Below the pieces are notes generated by a model. It saw only the letters and a program-made list of their open reading frames with translations. It was not told where the DNA came from and did not search any database. From assembly GCA_016705575.1 (NCBI GenBank), contig JADIXX010000006.1:124001-188000 (forward strand): a DNA stretch of 64,000 bases. Direction: 5' to 3'. This stretch comes from Candidatus Aalborgicola defluviihabitans. GTDB taxonomy: Bacteria; Pseudomonadota; Gammaproteobacteria; Burkholderiales; Burkholderiaceae_C. Made by a program: the position numbers and the translations under genes. Positions 38,386-47,370 of this stretch are shown piece after piece. Positions within the stretch are counted from its first letter, which is position 1. Each line of letters begins with the position of its first letter.

Positions 38386-38437
38386 TATGTAATTCATAGC
38401 TGCTTACGTATATCCGACGAGGGCTAGAGGCCAATTT
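38386..38437 (+). repeat. Dispersed intergenic repeat R1, copy 6
   Basis: ATAGCTGCTTACGTATATC runs into CGACGAGGGCTAGAGGCC; this is the copy closest to the consensus. It lies between the hypothetical gene and the convergent CMD-family gene. Confidence 0.75.
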
Positions 38438-38813
38438 AGCTTTGAGTGTTGGGCGTAACCACCTCATTGGCGGTGCGAAAAGCTTCCACCGCTGCCGGCA
38501 CGCCGCAATAGATGGTGGCGTGCAGCAAAACCTCTTGCAACTCTTCCACCGTAACGCCATTGTTGAGTGCGCCGCGCACATGGCCTTTGAGCTCGTTCTG
38601 CTTGCCAAGGGCCGTGAGCATGGCCACCGTGATCAGGCTGCGGGTTTTCAAGTCCAGCCCAGGGCGCTGCCACACATCGCCCCAGGCGGCACGGGTGATG
38701 TGCTCCTGAATCGGTTGGGTAAACGGCGTGGCATTGGCCAAGGCAGTGGCCACAAAATCCTCGCCCATCACGGCCTTGCGCGTGGCCAGGCCTTGCTCAT
38801 ATGGTGTGCTCAT
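38436..38813 (-). CDS. Carboxymuconolactone decarboxylase family protein
   Basis: This 125-residue all-helical CMD-fold protein resembles PcaC: AAWGDVWQRPGLDLKTRSLITVAML, ELKGHVRGALNNGVTVEELQEVLLHATIYCGVPAAVEAFR. PcaC decarboxylates 4-carboxymuconolactone in protocatechuate degradation. No other protocatechuate gene is nearby, so the specific reaction is unproven. It is divergent from the AhpD-like gene with 66 bases between them. Confidence 0.83.
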   Translation of the reverse strand: MSTPYEQGLATRKAVMGEDFVATALANATPFTQPIQEHITRAAWGDVWQRPGLDLKTRSLITVAMLTALGKQNELKGHVRGALNNGVTVEELQEVLLHATIYCGVPAAVEAFRTANEVVTPNTQS

Positions 38814-38879
38814 GAAAACTCCAAATCAAAGAACGACAGCCGCAAGGATAATGGCTGTAAACCACCCACAGGAGACCCC

Positions 38880-39452
38880 ATGGCCCGCTACCCTCTACCC
38901 GATCTCAACACCCTGCCCGCCGACATCCAGGCCAAAATTCTGGAGGTGCAGGAAAAGGCGGGCTTTGTGCCCAATGTCTTCTTGGCCTTTGCCCGCCGGC
39001 CCGCCGAATGGCACGCTTTTTTTGCCTACCACGATGCGCTGATGCTGCGCGAGGGCTCCGGCCTCTCCAAAGGCGACCGCGAGATGATCATCACCACCAC
39101 CAGCGCCGCCAACCACTGCCTGTATTGCGTGGTGGCGCACGGTGCCATCCTGCGCATTTACGAAAAGAAACCGCTGGTGGCCGACCAGGTTGCCGTCAAC
39201 TACCGCAAGGCCGACATCACACCGCGCCAGCGCGCCATGCTGGATTTTGCGATGAAGGTCTGCCTGCACTCCGGCACCATTGAAGACGCTGATTTCACCG
39301 CCCTGCACGCCCATGGCTTCAATGACGAAGACATCTGGGACATTGGCGCCATTACCGCCTTCTTTGGCCTGTCCAACCGCATGGCCAATATGTCGGGCAT
39401 GCTGCCCAACCCCGAGTTCTATTTGATGGGCCGCGTGCCCAAGCAAAAATAG
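38880..39452 (+). CDS. AhpD-like peroxidase-related protein
   Basis: This 190-residue alkylhydroperoxidase/CMD-fold protein has the redox motif C-x-x-C in NHCLYCVVAHGA (about residues 80-90). It belongs to the peroxidase-related uncharacterised subfamily. ATG 38880 has AGGAGA upstream; the open frame from 38442 is antisense to the neighbouring gene. It presumably acts in thiol-based peroxide detoxification, partner unknown. The gamma-glutamyltransferase gene starts 8 bases later, so the two may be co-transcribed. Confidence 0.82.
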   Translation: MARYPLPDLNTLPADIQAKILEVQEKAGFVPNVFLAFARRPAEWHAFFAYHDALMLREGSGLSKGDREMIITTTSAANHCLYCVVAHGAILRIYEKKPLVADQVAVNYRKADITPRQRAMLDFAMKVCLHSGTIEDADFTALHAHGFNDEDIWDIGAITAFFGLSNRMANMSGMLPNPEFYLMGRVPKQK

Positions 39453-39460
39453 GCCTTCCT

Positions 39461-41281
39461 GTGCGCCCACTGCTCCTTGCCCCGCTGCGCTTAGCCACGC
39501 TGCTAGCGGCCACATCCCTGTGCCTGCTGGCCTGCACCAGTCCGCCACCGCAACCCGAAGGTGCCAGCGGCTGGGTACACAAGCCCGGATGGGCCACCCA
39601 CACCTACGCGGTAGCCGCAGCCAATCCTTTGGCTACCCAGGCAGGCCAGCAGATGCTGCAAAAGGGTGGCAGCGCGGTGGATGCCGCCATTGCCGTGCAA
39701 ATGGTGCTGGCACTGGTAGAACCACAAAGCAGCGGCCTGGGCGGTGGCGCCTTTCTGTTGCACTTTGATGGTCATCGGACCCAGGCTTTTGATGGCCGCG
39801 AGTCGGCGCCTTCGGGCGCCACGCCCGGGCTGTTCCTGGGCCCGAATGGCAAGCCCATGGCATTCAAGGACGCCGTGGTGGGTGGACGCTCGGTCGGCGT
39901 GCCCGGCACGCTGCGCATGCTGGCCCTGGCGCACCGGCAGCATGGGCGCCTGCCCTGGTCCGCGTTGTTTGAACCCGCTATCCGCCTGGCGACGATGGGC
40001 TTTGCCATAAGCCCGCGCATGGCCACTTTGTTGGCTGACGAGCCGGCGCTAAAAGCCGATCCGGTGGCCGCCGCCTACTTCTTCAACCCACATGGCCAGC
40101 CCTGGCCGGCCGGCCATGTGTTGCGCAACCCTGAATTGGCAGCAGTGCTAACCGATATTGCCCAACGGGGCCCAGATGCGCTGATGACCGGCGCCGTAGC
40201 CCGATCTATCACCAGCGCCGTACAGCACCACTCCAGCAACCCGGGCACGCTCTCGGAGCACGACTTGGCCACCTATAGCGCCGTGGTGCGCGAGCCGCTG
40301 TGCTTTGACTACCACGCCCCCATCGAGCAGCGGGACTACCGCCTGTGTGGCATGCCCCCACCCAGTTCGGGTGCCATCGCCATCGGTCAGATTTTGGGTC
40401 TGCTGAACCACACGCCGGCTGCCACACTGCCCCTGCAAAGCGGCCTGCCTTCCGGCGACTGGCTGCACTTCTACACCGAAGCCTCCCGCCTGGCCTTTGC
40501 CGACCGCGCCCAATTTGTGGCCGACCCGGACTTTGTGCAACCCCCTGCGGGCGATTGGAATAGCCTGCTGGACCCCAACTATCTGGCCGAGCGTGCCGGT
40601 CGCATCGACAACAGTCCCGCCGCCAAGGCCATGCCATTTGCGCCAGCGGGCCAACCCGGGGGGCTGAGCGTGGGCTACGCACCTATGCCCGATCAGGTGG
40701 AGCACGGCACTTCCCACATCTCGGTGGTGGACGCCTATGGCAATGCCCTGGCCATGACCACCACCATCGAAGGCGGCTGGGGCGCGCATCTGATGGTCAA
40801 CCGGGGCCAAGGCCTAGTGGGTGGCTTTTTGCTGAACAACGAGTTGACCGACTTCAGCTTTCAACCCTTTGACGCCAGCGGCAAGCCCATTGCCAACCGG
40901 GTAGAGCCGGGCAAACGCCCCCGCTCCAGCATGTCTCCCACGCTGGTGTTCGACAAGGCCACCGGGCAACTGCTGGCCAGTACAGGCAGCCCGGGGGGTG
41001 CATTCATCATCCACTTCACGGCCAAGACGCTGGTCGGCATGCTCAATTGGGGCCTGAACGCCCAGCAGGCGATCAACTTGCCCAATTTCGGCACGCTGGG
41101 TGGCCCACTGATGCTGGAAGATTCGCGCTTTGCACCCGCCACCGTGCTGGCCCTGCAGGCACGCGGCCATACGGTCGTGCAAGCACCGCTGCCCAGCGGA
41201 TTGCAGGCGATTGAGCGCACGGAAACTGGCTACTTTGGCGGCGCCGATCCCCGGCGCGAGGGCGTGGTACTGGGGGACTGA
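39461..41281 (+). CDS. ggt: Gamma-glutamyltransferase (lipoprotein)
   Basis: It hydrolyses or transfers the gamma-glutamyl group of glutathione in the periplasm. This is a 606-residue N-terminal nucleophile hydrolase precursor that cleaves itself into two subunits. The signal ends with the lipobox LLAC at residues 22-25. Conserved parts are ATQAGQQMLQKGGSAVDAAIAVQ, SSGLGGGAFLLHFDG and the catalytic Thr 417 in VEHGTSHISVVD, followed by RPRSSMSPTLVF and GSPGGAFI. GTG 39461 is the start. The frame is intact. Confidence 0.92.
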   Translation: MRPLLLAPLRLATLLAATSLCLLACTSPPPQPEGASGWVHKPGWATHTYAVAAANPLATQAGQQMLQKGGSAVDAAIAVQMVLALVEPQSSGLGGGAFLLHFDGHRTQAFDGRESAPSGATPGLFLGPNGKPMAFKDAVVGGRSVGVPGTLRMLALAHRQHGRLPWSALFEPAIRLATMGFAISPRMATLLADEPALKADPVAAAYFFNPHGQPWPAGHVLRNPELAAVLTDIAQRGPDALMTGAVARSITSAVQHHSSNPGTLSEHDLATYSAVVREPLCFDYHAPIEQRDYRLCGMPPPSSGAIAIGQILGLLNHTPAATLPLQSGLPSGDWLHFYTEASRLAFADRAQFVADPDFVQPPAGDWNSLLDPNYLAERAGRIDNSPAAKAMPFAPAGQPGGLSVGYAPMPDQVEHGTSHISVVDAYGNALAMTTTIEGGWGAHLMVNRGQGLVGGFLLNNELTDFSFQPFDASGKPIANRVEPGKRPRSSMSPTLVFDKATGQLLASTGSPGGAFIIHFTAKTLVGMLNWGLNAQQAINLPNFGTLGGPLMLEDSRFAPATVLALQARGHTVVQAPLPSGLQAIERTETGYFGGADPRREGVVLGD

Positions 41282-41298
41282 GTTCCTACAATCACCTT

Positions 41299-43281
41299 AT
41301 GGCCATCCCGCAAAGCTTTCTCCAGGAACTCCTCGCCCGCGCGGACGTGGTGGAGATTGTGGGCCGCTACGTGCAGCTCAAAAAAGGGGGCGCCAATTTC
41401 ATGGGGCTGTGCCCGTTCCATGGCGAAAAATCGCCTTCGTTTTCGGTCAGCCCGACCAAACAGTTCTACCACTGCTTTGGCTGCGGCAAAAACGGCAACG
41501 CCATCAGCTTTTTGATGGACCACGCCGGCATGACCTTTATCGAGGCTGTGAAAGACTTGGCGCAGCAATACGGCATGCAAATCCCTGAGGATGAAGCCTC
41601 GCCCGAAGACCGGGCCCGCGCCCAGGAACAAAAGCAAAAGCAAACCACCCTGACCGATGTACTGGAAAAGGCCGGCGAAGCCTACCGCAAGCACCTCAAG
41701 GATTCACCCCGCGCCGTGGCCTACTTCAAGGGGCGCGGCCTGTCGGGCCAGGTTGCCAAGCAGTTCGGCCTGGGCTATGCACCGGAAGGCTGGCGCAGTT
41801 TGGCCAGCGTCTTCGCGCACTACGACGACCCGCTGCTGGTGGAGAGCGGTCTGGTCATCAGCAATGTTGAAGACGGCAGTACCGAAGAGAAACGCTACGA
41901 CCGCTTCCGCGACAGAGTGATGTTTCCCATCCGCAACATCAAAGGTGAATGCATTGGCTTTGGCGGGCGCGTCCTGGGTGATGACAAACCCAAATACCTC
42001 AACTCGCCAGAAACCCCGGTCTTCAGCAAAGGCCGCGAGCTGTACGGCCTGTTTGAAGCGCGCAACGCCCTGCGCGAGGCCGGCTATGTGCTGGTGACCG
42101 AAGGGTATATGGACGTGGTGGCACTGGCGCAACTGGGCTTTCCCAACGCGGTAGCCACCCTGGGCACAGCCTGCACCGCCGAGCATGTGCACAAACTGTT
42201 TCGTTTTACCGATGCCGTGGTGTTCAGCTTTGACGGCGACAGTGCAGGGCGACGCGCTGCCCGCAAGGCGCTGGACGCCGCCCTGCCATACGCCACCGAC
42301 GTGCGTTCCATAAAATTCCTGTTCCTGCCCGACGAGCACGACCCCGACAGCTTTATCCGCGCCCACGGCAAGGAGGCTTTTGCGCAATACGTGAAAGAGG
42401 CCACACCGTTGTCCCGATTTTTACTGGAGGCCGCGCGTGAGGACTGCGATCTGGACAGCGCCGAGGGCCGCGCCCACATGGCCAGCAATGCCAAGCCGTT
42501 GTGGAACCTGCTGCCCAGCGGCGCCCTCAAGCTGCAGCTGCTCGGCGAGATCGCCAACCACGTTCAGCTTGGCAGCCAAGAACTCGGTGCCCTATGGGCC
42601 CAAACTGGCCCACCCACCAAGGCCTCCCCTGCCGCGGGACGGCATAGCGATGTCCCACCCGATCACTACGACGACTATGCATCCGCTGGGGAGACCTGGG
42701 GCCACCCACTCGACGGAGCGTCACCTGCATCCTGGAACCATAGCGGCACTCGCAAATGGGAAGGGAAAGGCAAATGGCAGGGCAAAGGTAAATGGGAGAG
42801 CACGCGCCCCGTTCGCCCGCCCTTGCGCGGCCCACTGGCCACCCGTGCCGACCACGCCACGCGTATCCTTTTAGCGCACAGTGGCCTGTGGGAGACCCTG
42901 AGCGGCGAAGACCACGCCTTGCTCTGCGAACTACCTGCCCCCCATGGCCCGTTAATGGCCTGGCTGGAAGGCCAATTGCACGAGCACGGCCCACTGGCGT
43001 GGGGCGCCCTGCGCGAAGAGTTGATCGGCCATGATGCCGAAGATCTGGCGCTGCGTCTGATGGCCGATCCGACGATAGCCAGCACACCAGCGAGTGAGGT
43101 ATTGGGCGAGTCCGACGCGGAGCTGCGTGGTTTGCTGAACCGTATGTTGGTAGACCGCATCAAGGAGCAGGAGACGCTGGCCATTGCCGCCTCCACCACC
43201 GACCCGACGGCGCTGGAGCGCTACCGTGCACTGCACGCGCGGCTGTTGCAACTGGAACTGGCGATCCGCCCTGTCACCTGA
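41299..43281 (+). CDS. dnaG: DNA primase
   Basis: It synthesises RNA primers at the replication fork. This 660-residue protein has an N-terminal zinc ribbon (CPFHGEKSPSFSV, then CFGCGKNG), a catalytic core with the Toprim motif VTEGYMDVVAL (about residue 264) and a C-terminal DnaB-binding domain. The linker at about residues 486-501 contains GKGKW-type repeats encoded by an 18-base tandem repeat. It sits directly upstream of rpoD, the usual macromolecular-synthesis arrangement without rpsU here. Confidence 0.94.
   Translation: MAIPQSFLQELLARADVVEIVGRYVQLKKGGANFMGLCPFHGEKSPSFSVSPTKQFYHCFGCGKNGNAISFLMDHAGMTFIEAVKDLAQQYGMQIPEDEASPEDRARAQEQKQKQTTLTDVLEKAGEAYRKHLKDSPRAVAYFKGRGLSGQVAKQFGLGYAPEGWRSLASVFAHYDDPLLVESGLVISNVEDGSTEEKRYDRFRDRVMFPIRNIKGECIGFGGRVLGDDKPKYLNSPETPVFSKGRELYGLFEARNALREAGYVLVTEGYMDVVALAQLGFPNAVATLGTACTAEHVHKLFRFTDAVVFSFDGDSAGRRAARKALDAALPYATDVRSIKFLFLPDEHDPDSFIRAHGKEAFAQYVKEATPLSRFLLEAAREDCDLDSAEGRAHMASNAKPLWNLLPSGALKLQLLGEIANHVQLGSQELGALWAQTGPPTKASPAAGRHSDVPPDHYDDYASAGETWGHPLDGASPASWNHSGTRKWEGKGKWQGKGKWESTRPVRPPLRGPLATRADHATRILLAHSGLWETLSGEDHALLCELPAPHGPLMAWLEGQLHEHGPLAWGALREELIGHDAEDLALRLMADPTIASTPASEVLGESDAELRGLLNRMLVDRIKEQETLAIAASTTDPTALERYRALHARLLQLELAIRPVT
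42754..42801 (+). repeat. 18-base tandem repeat inside dnaG linker
   Basis: Two full 18-base units (42754-42771 and 42772-42789) and a partial third (42790-42801) begin AAATGG and encode KWEGKG, KWQGKG and KWES. It lies between the primase core and the helicase-binding domain. Confidence 0.75.
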
Positions 43282-43309
43282 CGACGTGCTGCACGGGTAC
43301 AGTAAAAAC

Positions 43310-43337
43310 TGGAAATTTTGTAAATTCGCGGTATAAT
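43310..43337 (+). promoter_or_regulatory. Predicted sigma-70 promoter of rpoD
   Basis: A perfect TATAAT at 43332-43337 lies 16 bases after a weak TGGAAA at 43310-43315, in the dnaG-rpoD intergenic region. It implies a leader of about 230 bases before rpoD. Confidence 0.5.
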
Positions 43338-43459
43338 CCAAGGCTGTTTCGGCAAGAGCGACAGCAGCACCTCCGGGCCAGGCCAAGCGTTGAAAAAAGT
43401 ACAACCGGCCACCTTACCGCAAGGACTGCATCCCAAATGATCGCCCTCCCATCTTGCCA

Positions 43460-43494
43460 GCATGGGGAATAGTCTTTTGTATTCCCTGCCATGC
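43460..43494 (+). promoter_or_regulatory. Strong hairpin in the rpoD leader
   Basis: GCATGGGGAATA pairs with TATTCC and CCATGC across a 3-base bulge (CTG), with loop GTCTTTTG: 12 base pairs. It is about 78 bases upstream of the rpoD start and has no adjacent T tract, so it looks like a leader structure rather than a terminator. Confidence 0.5.
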
Positions 43495-43571
43495 CAACTG
43501 CCCGCACCACCTGCGGTGTAGACGGCACCCGCTCTGTTCGCCTGTTTTTTTTGATGTCCTGAGGTTCTCGC

Positions 43572-45872
43572 ATGCCTGCTCAAAAATCTGTCAAAGCTGT
43601 TCAGTCTCCGTCCAAGTCCGATAAGAAAGCCAAGCCTGTGCCAGCATCCAAACCTCCCGTCGCCAAGTCCAAGGCTCAACTCCTGAAGGAGTCCGCCGAC
43701 GCCCTGCTTGCCACTAGCGCAACCGCCAAGAAGAAGCCCGGTCGCCCCCCCAAGGCTGCCGCAGCAGCGACTGAGTCCAGCGCACCCCCAAAAACGGGCG
43801 CCAAGCGCGGTCGCAAGCCCAAGGTAGCCGCTGAAGGCACCAGTGACGAAATGGACATGTCGGACATTGAGGCCGACTTGGTGGGAGAACCCGAAGCCGC
43901 TGCAGCCCCGGGCGAAAAGGTCAAGCCGCTGCGCATGAAGATCAGCAAGGCCAAAGAACGCGCCTTGATGAAAGAGTTTGGACTGGACGAAACCGTTCTA
44001 TCCGAAGAAGACATTGCCAAGCGCCGCCAGCGCCTCAAAGCCCTGATCACCCTGGGCAAAACCCGTGGTTATTTGACCCACGGCGAAATTTCTGACCACT
44101 TGCCCGACAAGCTGGTGGATGCCGAGACACTCGAAGTCGTCATCTCCATGCTCAACGACATGGGTGTGGCCGTCTACGAACAAACTCCGGACGCCGAGAC
44201 CCTGTTGCTCAACAACAATGTCTCGACCGCCGCCACGCCTGAAGAAGCCGAAGAAGAGGCCGAAGCCGCGCTCTCCACTGTAGACAGCGAGTTCGGCCGT
44301 ACGACCGACCCCGTGCGTATGTATATGCGCGAAATGGGCACCGTCGAGTTGCTGACCCGTGAAGGCGAAATCGAAATTGCCAAGCGCATCGAAGGCGGCC
44401 TGATGGCCATGATGGAAGCGATCAGCGCCTCACCCGCCACCATTGCGGAAATCCTGCGTCTGGGCGAAGACATCCGCGAAGGCAAGGTGGTCATTACCAC
44501 CATCGTGGATGGATTCTTCAACCCCAACGAGGCCGACGACTACGTGGCCGAAGAAGACTTTGACGAGTTTGATGCCGATGACGACGACGACGGAAAAGGC
44601 GGCTCGAAAGCCCTGACCCGGAAGCTGGAAGAACTCAAGAAAGAAGCCCTGTCCCGTTTCGATCGCCTGCGTGAACTGTTCGAAAAGGTCCACAAGATCT
44701 ACGACAAGGAAGGTTACGGCACGCCCCACTACGTTGCTGCGCAGCGCTCCCTGAGCGAAGAACTGATGTCCATCCGCTTCACCGCCAAGGCGATTGAAAA
44801 GCTGTGCGATATGGTGCGTGGTCAGGTGGACGACATCCGCAAGAAAGAGCGCGAACTGCGCCGCATCATCGTGGACAAATGCGGCTACCCACAAGAGAAC
44901 TTCATCGCTGATTTCAGCGGCCGCGACAAAAATGGCAACAAGGTTGCAAGCCAGTTACTCAACCTCAAATGGATCGAAAAACAGGCCTCATCAGGCAAAT
45001 CCTGGGCATCAGTCATGGGACGCAATATTCCGCCCGTGCAGGATTTGCAGCAAAAACTAACCGATCTGCAGTCTCGCGTTGTCGTGCCGCTGGATCAACT
45101 CAAAGACATCAACAAGCGCATGAACGCAGGCGAATACGCCTCACGCGCCGCCAAGAAGGAAATGATCGAGGCCAACTTGCGCCTGGTGATCTCCATCGCC
45201 AAGAAGTACACCAACCGTGGCTTGCAGTTCCTGGATTTGATCCAGGAAGGCAACATCGGTTTGATGAAGGCAGTGGACAAGTTCGAATACCGCCGCGGCT
45301 ACAAGTTTTCGACCTACGCTACGTGGTGGATTCGCCAAGCTATCACCCGTTCCATTGCGGACCAGGCGCGCACTATCCGTATTCCGGTGCACATGATCGA
45401 AACCATCAACAAGATGAACCGCATCAGCCGCCAACACTTGCAGGAGTTTGGTTTTGAGCCGGATGCATCCGTCTTGGCCGAGCGCATGGAGATTCCGGAA
45501 GATAAGATCCGCAAGATTATGAAGATTGCCAAGGAGCCGATCTCCATGGAAACGCCCATCGGCGACGATGACGACAGCCACCTGGGCGATTTCATCGAAG
45601 ACGGTGCCAACACCGCCCCTATGGAAGCCGCGATGCAAGCTGGTCTACGCGATGTGGTCAAGGACATTCTCGACAGCCTGACCCCACGCGAAGCCAAGGT
45701 GCTGCGCATGCGTTTTGGTATCGAGATGACTTCCGACCACACCTTGGAAGAAGTGGGCAAGCAGTTTGACGTAACGCGCGAGCGCATTCGCCAGATAGAA
45801 GCCAAGGCGCTGCGCAAGCTCAAGCACCCAAGTCGTTCGGACAAGTTGCGCAGCTTTACTGACAACCTGTAG
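43572..45872 (+). CDS. rpoD: RNA polymerase primary sigma factor (sigma-70)
   Basis: This 766-residue housekeeping sigma factor has region 1.1 after about residue 130, and a non-conserved acidic insertion around residues 325-350 (DEFDADDDDDG). Region 2 is FSTYATWWIRQAITRSIADQARTIRIPVHM (from about residue 578); region 3 follows, then region 4 ending VTRERIRQIEAKALRKLKHPSRSDKLRSFTDNL. The first 100 residues are Lys/Ala/Pro-rich and contain two AT-hook-like motifs, KKPGRPPK (about 54-61) and KRGRKPK (about 78-84). The frame is intact. Confidence 0.96.
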   Translation: MPAQKSVKAVQSPSKSDKKAKPVPASKPPVAKSKAQLLKESADALLATSATAKKKPGRPPKAAAAATESSAPPKTGAKRGRKPKVAAEGTSDEMDMSDIEADLVGEPEAAAAPGEKVKPLRMKISKAKERALMKEFGLDETVLSEEDIAKRRQRLKALITLGKTRGYLTHGEISDHLPDKLVDAETLEVVISMLNDMGVAVYEQTPDAETLLLNNNVSTAATPEEAEEEAEAALSTVDSEFGRTTDPVRMYMREMGTVELLTREGEIEIAKRIEGGLMAMMEAISASPATIAEILRLGEDIREGKVVITTIVDGFFNPNEADDYVAEEDFDEFDADDDDDGKGGSKALTRKLEELKKEALSRFDRLRELFEKVHKIYDKEGYGTPHYVAAQRSLSEELMSIRFTAKAIEKLCDMVRGQVDDIRKKERELRRIIVDKCGYPQENFIADFSGRDKNGNKVASQLLNLKWIEKQASSGKSWASVMGRNIPPVQDLQQKLTDLQSRVVVPLDQLKDINKRMNAGEYASRAAKKEMIEANLRLVISIAKKYTNRGLQFLDLIQEGNIGLMKAVDKFEYRRGYKFSTYATWWIRQAITRSIADQARTIRIPVHMIETINKMNRISRQHLQEFGFEPDASVLAERMEIPEDKIRKIMKIAKEPISMETPIGDDDDSHLGDFIEDGANTAPMEAAMQAGLRDVVKDILDSLTPREAKVLRMRFGIEMTSDHTLEEVGKQFDVTRERIRQIEAKALRKLKHPSRSDKLRSFTDNL

Positions 45873-45875
45873 TCT

Positions 45876-45971
45876 GTGGCCCCCACGCTCCACCGCTGCG
45901 CGGGTCGCTGCCCCCCGAGGGGGCTGAATGCGCTTGGGGCGGCCCGGCGCGGATTTGTGGCCCCCACGCTA
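45876..45971. repeat. Repeat R3: GC-rich intergenic element with flanking direct repeats
   Basis: TGTGGCCCCCACGCT occurs at both ends (about 45876-45890 and 45957-45971). The interior has a CCCCCCGAGGGGGC hairpin and GGGGCGGCCCGGCGCG. I know similar elements from intergenic regions of Comamonadaceae. Its right end touches the aroE start codon. The hairpin could act as the rpoD transcript end. Confidence 0.6.
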
Positions 45972-46819
45972 TGGCAATAGAGACCCACTACAAATTGGCA
46001 GGGGTCATGGGCTGGCCGGTGGCGCATTCGCGCTCACCGGTCATCCACAACCATTGGATAGCAGAGCTTGGGCTGCGCGGCGCCTACGTGCTGTTACCGG
46101 TACAGCCAGACCAACTGAAACAGGCGCTGCGCGCCCTGCCGGTGCTCGGCTTTGCCGGTTGCAACCTGACCATTCCGCACAAAGTGGCGGCCCTGGATCT
46201 GGTGGACCGAGTCGACCCGCTGGCGCGGCGCATCGGCGCCATCAACACCATTGTCGTGGAGGCCGACGGCACTTTGGTCGGGCGTAATACTGACAGTTTT
46301 GGCTACATACAAAGTCTGCTGCAATCCCAGCCCGATTGGCGCGCCACACACGGACCTGCGGTGGTCGTGGGTGCCGGTGGTGCATCGCGTGCTGTGATTG
46401 TGGGCCTGATGGACCAGGGCGTTCCCGAAATTCGTCTGACCAACCGCAGCTGGGCCAAGGCCCATGACCTGGCGCAGGAGTTTGGTGGGCCGGTTCAGGC
46501 AGTTCCCTGGGCAGAACGGCATGCAGCATTGGCCGGCGCTGCCCTATTGGTCAACACCACCAACCAGGGTATGTACGGAGAACCGGAACTGGACCTGTGT
46601 TTGGACGACTTGCCAACCCATGCATTGGTGTCGGACATCATCTATGTGCCGCTGGAAACACCCATGCTGGCGGCTGCGCGCCAACGCGGCAACGCCACCG
46701 TCGACGGACTTGGCATGCTGTTGCACCAGGCCCGAGCGGCGTTTGAAGCCTGGTTTGGTGTATTGCCGGCAGCGACTCCCACGCTGCGCGCGAAGGTACA
46801 GGCCACGCTGATTCCATAG
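45971..46819 (+). CDS. aroE: Shikimate dehydrogenase
   Basis: It reduces 3-dehydroshikimate with NADPH in aromatic amino-acid synthesis. This is a 282-residue protein with the substrate motif SRSPVIHNHW, catalytic Lys in LTIPHKVAALD, NTDSFGY, a Rossmann motif VVVGAGGASRAV and NRSWAKAHDLA. ATG 45971 gives the family N-terminus (YKLAGVMGWPVAHS). There is no Shine-Dalgarno: the preceding bases belong to repeat R3. Confidence 0.93.
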   Translation: MAIETHYKLAGVMGWPVAHSRSPVIHNHWIAELGLRGAYVLLPVQPDQLKQALRALPVLGFAGCNLTIPHKVAALDLVDRVDPLARRIGAINTIVVEADGTLVGRNTDSFGYIQSLLQSQPDWRATHGPAVVVGAGGASRAVIVGLMDQGVPEIRLTNRSWAKAHDLAQEFGGPVQAVPWAERHAALAGAALLVNTTNQGMYGEPELDLCLDDLPTHALVSDIIYVPLETPMLAAARQRGNATVDGLGMLLHQARAAFEAWFGVLPAATPTLRAKVQATLIP

Positions 46820-46895
46820 CACGCCTTCCCGCAGCCTTGGTATCTCCACCGCATGCTGACGAGCGACTGGTAGTTGTAACTCCAAGCTATGAAAC

Positions 46896-46924
46896 TTGTA
46901 GCAAGATAAAAACTACGATATAGT
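46896..46924 (+). promoter_or_regulatory. Predicted promoter of the winged-helix regulator
   Basis: TTGTAG (46896-46901) and TATAGT (46919-46924) are separated by 17 bases. The -10 lies within the inverted repeat AACTA-CGATA-TAGTT, and a 7-bp hairpin TCGGCCA-ATG-TGGCCGA follows at 46963-46979 in the leader. Confidence 0.45.
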
Positions 46925-47022
46925 TTCGCCTGATGTAATATTCGGTGAGCCGGATTGCGATGTCGGCCAATGTGGCCGAGCAGTGGGTCACCTAGAAAAA
47001 CCGAATCGAGGAGAGGTAATCA

Positions 47023-47334
47023 ATGAGTTCGAAAGAATCTGTCGCCATCGGCCAGCTGCTGAGTCTGCTGGAATCACGCTATGCCATGCGCGTACTGTGG
47101 GCCTTGCGCGACGGCCACGCCCAGACATTCCGTCTTCTGCAAGACAGTGTTGGCAGCATCACACCGAATACCCTCAATACCCGCATCAAAGAACTGCGTG
47201 AAGCCGGCCTGATGACGCATGGCAGCGATGGCTATTGCGTGACGACCGCCGGCGCCGATCTGCTCAAACGCCTGGCCGACCTGCAAGCCTTTGCCGGAAA
47301 ATGGGCCAGCAGCCAAGCCAGAAAGGCCAGCTAA
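47023..47334 (+). CDS. HxlR-like winged-helix transcriptional regulator
   Basis: This 103-residue DNA-binding protein has the HxlR/ArsR-like pattern: LLESRYAMRVLWALRDGHAQTFRLLQD, then ITPNTLNTRIKELREAGLMT as the recognition region and a C-terminal helix. GAGGAGAGG precedes ATG 47023. The inverted repeat overlapping its -10 suggests autoregulation, which is inference. The target genes are not evident from the neighbours (FKBP, heat-shock operon). Confidence 0.8.
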   Translation: MSSKESVAIGQLLSLLESRYAMRVLWALRDGHAQTFRLLQDSVGSITPNTLNTRIKELREAGLMTHGSDGYCVTTAGADLLKRLADLQAFAGKWASSQARKAS

Positions 47335-47370
47335 GACGCTTTTCGACGACCTTTCGGTCACCCAGGAACG

